From assembly GCA_000708835.1 (NCBI GenBank), contig DF237506.1, forward strand, positions 31,313 to 58,521: DNA of 27,209 nt, given 5' to 3'. Below, one piece after another: positions 21,050 to 27,209 of the stretch. Every line of letters begins with the position of its first letter. Position 1 is the stretch's first letter. Position numbers and translations under genes: made by a program. Source of the stretch: Klebsormidium nitens. Taxonomy: Eukaryota; Streptophyta; Klebsormidiophyceae; Klebsormidiales; Klebsormidiaceae. The notes below the pieces were generated by a model, which was given only the letters and a program-made list of their open reading frames with translations, made no database searches and was not told the origin of the DNA.

Positions 21050-24000
21050 GATGGTGAATACGCCATTTGGGGTGGTGTCCACAGGAGATGCCACGTTTTA
21101 CGGGGATCCGCAGGGGGGTGGCGTAGATGGTGAGGTCAATCAGCTGGAGCCCTGCATGTTAGAGTGTGCTGAGCAGCTTCAGTTGGAACCGATGCCTCAT
21201 CCAGCTGGCCCTTATCTATGCAGCAGCTAGAGAGCTGGAATTTTCCTCTCTACCTTAGGCCTTTGAGCTTCTGACTTGGTCTTGAAGCTAACAAGTGGTC
21301 TAACAAGCAGGTTTCAGATGGCAGCCTCCCCTTTCTTTGGTCACCTGAAAAGGACGACACGGGTGAATGCATTTGAGCCAGCTCAAAGGGTGTGGTCAAC
21401 ATCTATTTTGCTTACAATGGTTTTTCAGTCCTTCAAGGACCAGGTTCAGAGAACCAGGCAATTTAGCAGATCTTTTTTTGAGATTCAGCTCAGCGTATTG
21501 CACTGCGGATTTTGATTGCTTTCAACATATTCTGCAGGGGGAAATTGTGGCTACTTGGGACTGAGGCGGAATCTTGGTAGTCTGAAACACCAGACATATG
21601 GCCTCCAGATCAGCGCTGCCAGCTATCCTCTGTGGCAGGATGGAGCTGGCTGCGGAGCTTGCTACAAGGTAGGAGCCGCACTGATCACGGCACCTCAAAA
21701 CTTTCCAGTGCAGTTGAGAATCTGAGTTCAGTTTGTTTTGAGTACATGTTTTGAGCATGTGTTCACGTACTACAAAAGAGTGGGCTCTTTCCCGTTGTTT
21801 CCAGCTCAGCTCAGTGTTGGCTTGAATCCCTCTCCTTTAAACCAGACTCTAAGCTTGACACAGTCTGCATTCAACCCGCGTATCCTGTGAGGGTCATGTG
21901 CGCAGCCTCTTCGCATGATGCAAGTGTGATTACGACCCATACTGTTCCGTTGAATGCCCCAGTAACCCATAAGCAACTGTCACAAACACCCACATCGTAA
22001 CCATGCAGCTCAACCACCTCCAGACTCGTGGCAGTTCCTGGTTATTTAAGTCCACAAGACTTCCTGTTTAGGCGACCAATCAGCTGTCAGCTGTAGTGTT
22101 ATTGGTCGCTTATTGGAAGTCCGGCAAGTCATACACCCAGGCGTGTGCTGGACACTTCCATCTGACATCATGGTGACCGTTACTACCGGTTCAGTACTTA
22201 CCTTCTATCCCCATGTGAGTGCAACCCATAAGCAGCTGGGGCTAACCAATAAGCTATCGTCCTCTTGTTGCAGGTCAAGTGCGTCGACTCCAAGTTCTGC
22301 CTGGACACTGAGCTGGTGGTCACCATCACTGACTTCTGCCCCGACGAGGGCTGGTGCGACGCCTGGAAGTTCCACTTCGACCTGGGCGGCGCGGCATTCC
22401 CCCAGCTCGCGCAGGTCCAGGCAGGCCACTTCCCCCTCACCTATGAGAGGTGCGTTCTTCTCCTCGCTGACTTGTGCTCCTGCTAATTTCGGGATGGCTT
22501 TCGAAACTCTGTGCACGCGTTTTTTGTGCACCACTGCTTACTCTTCCCTAATGAAAATGTTCTGTCTTCTGCCCTTTTTCCGTTTCTAGACGTCAGCTTC
22601 CTTCCTAGACGTCAGCTTCATGCTCACAGCCGACTGGTCCGCTTATCCCGACCGCACTGATCCAAAAGGGTCGCCCTTCCGAGGAAAGTCTCAGCCCAAG
22701 TATGATCCCATTGTCCTCCGGGCGCTGTTCGCTTGTACTGAGTGTCAAAATGGTTCAAATCATAAGCAACACTGGCACACCAGAATCCCCAAGCCCTGAA
22801 AGCCACGAACACTTCGACAACCAAAACCTCGAACCTTTTTGTTCTTCCCGCCACAGAGTCCCCTGCCCCCGCCAAGGCCCCATCGTGCTCCGGGTTATGG
22901 GTAACCCCTTCTGGTTATCCGTCCTCTCCGAGAACGTGGGCGGCGCGGGCACGACTGATGCCATCGAGATTCAGACCCCCGAAAACCCGGACTGGATCAG
23001 CATGACGCACGACTGGGGGGGCTTCTTCAAGGTCTCCGGGCAGAGCTTCCCGGGGCCACTCTCTGTGCGGCTGACGCAGAAACTGACCGGGGAACAGGTG
23101 AGGACGGCCCGGGGAAAGGGGTGTGTCGGCCGTGCGATCAGCGCTGACGAAGGGCCTCGACTTGAGGGCTTTCGCTGCATGTATGTGGATCTCGTGTGAA
23201 GGAGAGATGCGGGCTTGTCAGTCCCAACCGTTGTCAATCTGAGAAACTTCCAAAAGCAGCACATCAACGTGGATGCTTGGCGCATCCATCTGTTTCATCT
23301 TCGCACTTAGAGTGGCTTCTGTAGGCTTTTCGAAGCCTGGAATTGGGAGTGTCTGATAATTATGGCGTTGGACCGACGCTGCACGACGTCTTGTTCTTTC
23401 ATCGGCAGCTCAGGGAAGCTCGACCGGTTACTTTGACTGGTCGACTAGGACGAACCCCGATCATGAGACCTTTGTACCACCGATGCTACATACCTTTCCG
23501 CTGTCCGTTTATCCCTTTCCTTATCTCCCTTTCCACCTTCTGTCAGGTCGTTCTCAAGAACTGCATTCCAGCCAACTGGGTCCCCAACACGGAGTACACC
23601 TGCGACGCCAACTTCGGCGACGGCTCCTCCTCCGCTATCCAAGCCCCTATCCCGACCGATCCCCAGACTCCCGCCCCGACCCCTATCCCGACCACTCCCG
23701 CCCCGACCTGATCCCCAGACTCCCGCCCCGACTGATCCCCAGACTCCCGCCCCGACCATTCCCGAGACTCCCGCCCCAACCGATCCTCAGACTCCAGCCC
23801 CGACCGATCCCCAGACCCCTTTGCCAACAGCCGCGCAAACCCCCGCCCCGCAAAACACAGAGGCGCATATATCTTCCCCGACGTCGGTTGCGGGCACCGG
23901 CTCTCCAACCGATGCGCCCGTCTCGACCCCCACGCCTGTCAAGACAACGATCTTGGAGGACCCCACTGAAGCCGCGGACGTCAGCGGAGCAAGCTGCATG

Positions 24001-24736
24001 TCGTGGCCGCAGGGGCAGAGCCACCGGCGGCTGTTGGACGCATCGACGGTTCAGCTGTGCACCAAGGTGGGTGGGAGGGCGGATACTTTTGTGCTGACTG
24101 CTTTACTTGAACCTTGAATCTGCAAGTGGTGGTGTCGGTTCCTCTGGCTGAGCTTTGAAGCTGTTCAATATGTTTGCACAGTTTGCAACAGTATGATCAG
24201 CTTTCACTTGGTTCCCTTGGTTCTAGGTGGGCGGCTTTTCCAGGTGACTCCTGAACGTGAAAGTTATGGTATAAAGGTCGAAGCTCATCCTTTCAACTCG
24301 GTGGACTGGCATCGAACAACCGTTCCGTATCCTTCGCAAAGAACGCGTCATAACCACTGTTCAGACGGGATAAGGTGACTACATAAACAAAGCACTGACT
24401 CAGTCCGGCGCCCATTCTCACCAGGTGATCAGCGAGTGGACTGAAGGCATTGACGCCACCCAGATTGCGCAGTACCAGCTGAACCTGATCAACAATGGGA
24501 AAGCGCCCTTAACCGGCATCACGATGAGCCTGACCAACTTCAAGCCGTGGTATGACCAGTACTGGAAATTTAACTACAACAACGACACGCAAACCGCAAC
24601 TCTGCCTGGCTGGCGAGTGCCGCTTGTGAGCGGCCAGACCTTCGAGTTTGGGTACATCCAGGCGGGGGCGAACGGGGCGACTTTCTTGATCCAAGACGTG
24701 CAGTTTGCGGCGGTGGCAAAGAGGCGGTCCAACTAG
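20973..24736 (+). CDS. Secreted expansin with Thr/Pro linker and C-terminal CBM49 (6 exons, linker frameshift)
   Basis: Exons: 20973-21129, 21538-21668, 22274-22449, 22857-23097, 23547-24066, 24425-24736 (TAG). Expansins loosen cell walls without hydrolysis. Residues 1-24 are a signal peptide (hydrophobic GLVLLLLVG, then STYGA). The double-psi beta-barrel domain shows GDATFYGD, GGNCGYLG, CGACYK, VTITDFCPDEGWC and HFDLGGAAFPQLA, with the usual Cys set. Domain 2 (CBM63 type) shows RVPCPRQGPIVLRV and SENVGGAG, and ends with IPANW and YTCDANF. The first of these looks alpha-expansin-like and the last beta-like, as expected for a deep-branching member. A linker of DPQTPAPT-type repeats follows, then a CBM49 in the last exon. 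One surplus base at about 23706-23709 creates a TGA at 23709-23711. The frame one base later stays open for 119 codons and splices in phase into the CBM49 exon. As written, the product is 289 aa; without the surplus base it would be about 511 aa. The ATG was chosen because it starts a proper signal peptide. Confidence 0.88.
22072..22109. repeat. Short inverted repeat in expansin intron 2
   Basis: GCGACCAAT at 22072-22080 pairs exactly with ATTGGTCGC at 22101-22109 around a 20-base loop that contains CAGCTGTCAGCTG. The arms are only 9 bp and could be chance. It lies in the 605-nt intron between exons 2 and 3. Confidence 0.5.
22586..22619 (+). repeat. Tandem duplication CTAGACGTCAGCTTC in expansin intron 3
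   Basis: The 15-base unit occurs at 22586-22600 and 22605-22619. Each copy begins with a TAG that resembles a splice acceptor. Joining exon 3 to either copy soon meets a stop, so the true acceptor is the later CCACAG before 22857. It is probably a small slippage duplication. Confidence 0.6.
23647..23820 (+). repeat. Coding minisatellite for the expansin linker (about seven 24-27 nt units)
   Basis: The units encode DPQTPAPT and variants (PIPTTPAPT, IPETPAPT, DPQTPLPT). They are about 24 nt each, except the second at 27 nt. Thr/Pro-rich linkers commonly join wall-acting domains to carbohydrate-binding modules and are often O-glycosylated (established knowledge). The surplus base sits at the boundary of units two and three: CCGACCTGATCC here against CCGACTGATCC in the next unit. 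Such repeats are prone to replication slippage and also to assembly error. Confidence 0.85.
24425..24736 (+). other. CBM49 carbohydrate-binding module exon of the expansin gene
   Basis: This last exon (103 residues) has the CBM49 pattern known from the C-termini of plant class C GH9 endoglucanases: an Ile/Val then SEW start, AQYQLNLINNGKAPLTGI, a PWYDQYWKF stretch, LPGWRVPLVSGQTFEFGYI and a closing strand FLIQDVQFA. CBM49 binds crystalline cellulose in plant cellulases. The exon enters in phase 0 from the CTK|GTGGGT donor at 24066. It lacks its own signal peptide, so it makes sense only as part of the expansin gene. Confidence 0.8.
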
Positions 24737-25976
24737 AGCTGGGCGAATGCAGTCGGCCGGCAAAGGAGTTGGTTAGGATAGAGAGCTTTCGCAGATCACT
24801 TAGTTCACCAGCAAAATTTGTATATTATGCCCAGAAAAGCAGGCAGCTGTACTATCTATACCAATTGAACATCACCTCAGTCACGTAGAACCAGTATGTG
24901 TCAGGTTGGAGCTTTCAAGAACCTGGCCCAGATCATTAGAGCCAAATTTAATCAGCCCAGATAAGCGTTCAGACACTTTAAATTCAATCACGCGTGTACC
25001 GTCATTAGTTTTTTATTTTATGCCAAGCAAGGTCGGTGCATGGGACATTTCAACTGGAGCTTATATCAGTCGAGTATGAAAGGAGAGACTGATCAGATGC
25101 AGCATAAGCGCCATGGTCAGAATCATTTCCCCCTGTCACTCCGGGGATTCAGCGTGCACGCATGGTGGAGTGCTCCCACTCCGACCGTCCATTGAATCCT
25201 ATGCTCACAGTAGTCACAAAGTGTTATATACCAGTTCCAGATCGTTCTGTCCTATCCCGTCCTGATCGAGCTCAAACTTGAAACGAACTGAGCACCTCTC
25301 TTTCGTACGCCGGGCCCCATACATAGGCGCCACGGCCACAACGTCGTAGAAACGAGTGCGGATATTCGGGAGCCGACCCAGTCGCCCACGTGTGTGTGCA
25401 GACTCATTCCATGCAGGCTTGTCCACTCATGAGCGTGCGTTTGATATATACCCTGTCACAAAGCCTGAATGAATATAACTAATTGCCGAAGCTACCCATG
25501 GCCTAAGAAGTTTAGCTAAGACGCCACCGCTCCCATCTTGCCACGGTAACGAGGGCCGCCTCCGACGCCCATGTTTGGTCCCCGCGCGTGGAAATAGTCA
25601 ATTGTGTTCACTGTCCGATCGATAGGATCCGATCGGCCGAAGCCCTGCTCTTTCAGGTTGCATGATTGCTAGTTCACCACGTCTATCTTATCACTCATAT
25701 ATATTTATAGGTATAATTCCGCGCTTACACACAACTTGAAGCGACGGCCAGGCATGTCCCAGGCAAGTCATGTACGTGCTCAATATATGCCACGCGTCTC
25801 GACGTATCTCAATTTTCTTTGGAAGCATCGATATCGTTTTAGGGCTGTTGCGGGCATGGATTGACGCGGTACACGTGACTGATGATACCGTACCGCGCAT
25901 CCCGTCCACACAGGACGCAGCTCTCGCTAGTCCCGGTGCTTATGCATCAGTTGCACTCTTTAATGCATCTAGCTAG
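24737..25976. other. Gene-poor region after the expansin gene
   Basis: This region is AT-richer than the genes and has no frame I can link to a family. It must include the expansin 3' UTR. Several TATATA stretches (for example near 25700) and scattered short frames are present, but none is supported as a gene or RNA. Confidence 0.5.
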
Positions 25977-26512
25977 CTTAGAGCCTATCAGTATGGTGCC
26001 GACTACGTTCAAGTTGGTGAAAATGGGGTTATCTTGGGCTATAACCAAAATGATTACTGTCAGGCTCACTAGACAGATACCTATTGACACAGAATGCATT
26101 CGAAAACTTCGCTATGTGCGCGCCGGGCGAGCGTGGCAAATCAATCCGAAGGTTCTTTGTCGCTGTCAAGCAAGCGTATTTCTAGATGCTGGAGGAAAGC
26201 GAGGCATCGGATGTAATGCAACGTGCGGCTAAAAGGCACAAGAAGCTATTTTTTGAGCACTACCCCGAACTAACGAAGGCCCTGAAGTCCGAGGTTCTAG
26301 GAGAGCACGCAATACGCGATTGATTGGCGTCAAGATCACCTGGGTCTTGGGTAGAGGTGCCGTGTGCACACGGGAGGATCGACATCCTGACCGACACATT
26401 TGTGATCGAGGTTAAGCATCGTTCGAAGTGGAAGGAGGCACTTGGACAGTGCTTGGCCTATCGCAAGTCTTTTCCTCGACATAGAGCGAAGATGGCCCTT
26501 TTGGCTTCGTAG
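25977..26512 (+). pseudogene. Decayed virus/phage-like gene: antirepressor-like segment plus PD-(D/E)xK-like nuclease segment
   Basis: Two plus-strand frames carry protein-like sequence. The first (25977-26069) includes GADYVQVGENG and ends in TAG. After a frameshift, the second (about 26075-26512) begins RYLLTQNAFENFAMCAPGER, a pattern like the AntA/MSV199-type domains of phages and large DNA viruses. It is interrupted by TAG at 26183-26185 and TGA at 26321-26323. The last part reads WVEVPCAHGRIDILTDTFVI, then EVKHRSKWKEALGQCLAY. The spaced D and E-x-K in that order suit the PD-(D/E)xK nuclease core. No intact start-to-stop protein exists. Family calls are by pattern only. Host introns could explain one break but hardly all three. 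Confidence 0.55.
26087..26138 (+). repeat. 52-bp direct repeat, copy 1
   Basis: This stretch matches 26947-26998 at 51 of 52 positions (G/A difference at 26092 against 26952). It encodes the same core in both relics (TQNAFENFAMCAPGERG). The flanks diverge quickly at the DNA level, though the protein pattern continues. Confidence 0.9.
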
Positions 26513-26898
26513 ACGAGGTCAAGCGCGTAAATGTGGATGAGGTTGGAGACTCTGTGCATCGTACCAAGTTGGAGTAGACGTCGTTGTAGAGAGATAGAGC
26601 GAAGGGAAGAAAGCAATACGAAAACTCCCAACAATTACATTAGCCACCAAGTGAAGATATTGTGAAACGACCACTAACACAGGAGTAAAGCATCTTGGAG
26701 CTGACTCACTTACAAAAACCTGTAAACTTGAAGCACTAGTAGTTGCCGTGTGCCTTACAAGACTCTGTTGTGTGGATATAATGCATGCCATGTCAATAAC
26801 CTGGAAATATACAAAATTTCCGACCAGCATTACTTTGTGAGATCATCTACATTTGTGCCTGCACGGTTTGTCGCAAGTTTCTGGCCGGTGGTTTGCAG
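26513..26898. other. Spacer between the two viral-type relics
   Basis: No recognisable coding sequence. A possible splice acceptor, TTTGCAG, lies directly before the second relic at 26899. The plus frame upstream of it reads KFLAGGLQ without a clear family. Confidence 0.4.
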
Positions 26899-27209
26899 GA
26901 TGACCCAAGTGATAACCCATCAGGCGCACTGGACAAGTACATGCTAACACAAAATGCATTCGAAAACTTCGCTATGTGCGCGCCGGGCGAGCGTGGCAGA
27001 TCCGTTTGAGGTTTCTTCATCGCCATCCGCGATGCGCACATCGCCCTCACGCGTGACCAAGACCCCATTGGCCCGCAAGAGAATGCCATGCTGCTCCTGT
27101 ACAAGAACAAAAAATGTATCTACATAGGCGCTGTCTAGCAGCGGCCGACCAAGCTTTTCAAGTTCGGGCGCACGACCAATCTTGTGACGATTCGAGTCTA
27201 TGAATCTTC
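26899..27209 (+). pseudogene. Second decayed virus/phage-like gene: antirepressor-like segment plus GIY-YIG-like segment (runs off the window)
   Basis: The frame starts DDPSDNPSGALDKYMLTQNA and continues with the same antirepressor-like core as the first relic. TGA at 27007-27009 interrupts it where the sister copy has Arg. It then reads FFIAIRDAHIALT, and later LLLYKNKKCIYIGAV, TAG at 27136-27138, and FKFGRTTNLVTIRVYES at the window edge. The YIG followed by KFGRTTNL pattern resembles GIY-YIG/T5orf172 domains, which accompany antirepressor-type domains in phages and large DNA viruses. Two in-frame stops make it a relic. Its 3' end is outside the window. Confidence 0.5.
26947..26998 (+). repeat. 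52-bp direct repeat, copy 2
   Basis: Second copy of the repeat at 26087-26138, offset by exactly 860 bases, with one mismatch. Such high identity over a short block beside diverged flanks suggests gene conversion or strong past constraint on this core. Confidence 0.9.

Noticed and set aside
22586-22856. Possible earlier start of expansin exon 4 at the duplicated TAG acceptors
   Set aside because: Both options reach a stop after a few codons, whereas the acceptor before 22857 restores the RVPC motif in phase.
23647-23820. Regularly spaced repeats that could suggest a CRISPR-like array
   Set aside because: The units are contiguous without unique spacers, in a eukaryotic coding exon, and encode a typical linker.
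23445-24024. Minus-strand Gly/Arg-rich open frames over the expansin linker
   Set aside because: They are reverse translations of the Thr/Pro repeat array. The plus strand has the splice sites and the domain match.
26324-26512. Intact small gene for a 62-aa protein
   Set aside because: It begins right after a TGA, has no ATG start, and its frame continues the upstream decayed sequence, so it is part of a pseudogene.
1-27209. tRNA, rRNA or other structured RNA genes
   Set aside because: Looked for TPsiC-like boxes and cloverleaf patterns by eye in spacers and found none convincing; a covariance-model scan would be needed to exclude them fully.

Overview
The window looks like nuclear DNA from a plant-lineage eukaryote, most likely a streptophyte (charophyte) alga. 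A Klebsormidium-type genome would fit, but that is inference. The reasons are dense short GT-AG introns, moderate-to-high GC, a GRIP golgin that matches the land-plant GRIP protein along its C-terminal third, a land-plant-type PWI-like/RRM protein, and an expansin with a plant-type CBM49 module.

Layout: (1) 20-426 (+) may be the last exon of a gene that starts before the window. 427-2117 has no gene I can support. (2) 14456 down to 2118 (-) is one 24-exon gene for a giant coiled-coil golgin of about 2073 residues ending in a GRIP domain. I rebuilt it exon by exon with consistent phases. One exon (8557-11818) is 3262 nt, while all others are 59-294 nt. Two of its introns appear to be GC-AG. 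(3) 14457-15166 is a shared divergent upstream region with three tandem CCAAT boxes. (4) 15167-19479 (+) is a seven-exon gene for a nuclear poly(A)-RNA-binding type protein: Nab2/ZC3H14-like PWI fold, RE/RD-rich middle, acidic region, RRM. (5) 19480-20593 is intergenic, with TATA-like and GC-rich motifs. (6) 20973-24736 (+) is a six-exon secreted expansin joined by a Thr/Pro repeat linker to a C-terminal CBM49. A single surplus base in the linker puts a TGA in frame, so the DNA as given encodes only a 289-residue expansin unless the base is an error. (7) 24737-27209 is gene-poor and ends in two decayed relics of virus/phage-like accessory genes: antirepressor-like segments, one followed by a PD-(D/E)xK-like segment and one by a GIY-YIG-like segment.

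The three well-supported genes do not form a pathway. They serve Golgi membrane tethering, nuclear mRNA metabolism and cell-wall loosening. The most unusual items are the expansin-CBM49 fusion with its broken linker, the roughly threefold lengthening of the GRIP golgin through one giant exon, and the paired viral-type relics. All gene models come from reading splice signals, phase and family motifs by eye; no alignment or transcript data were available.
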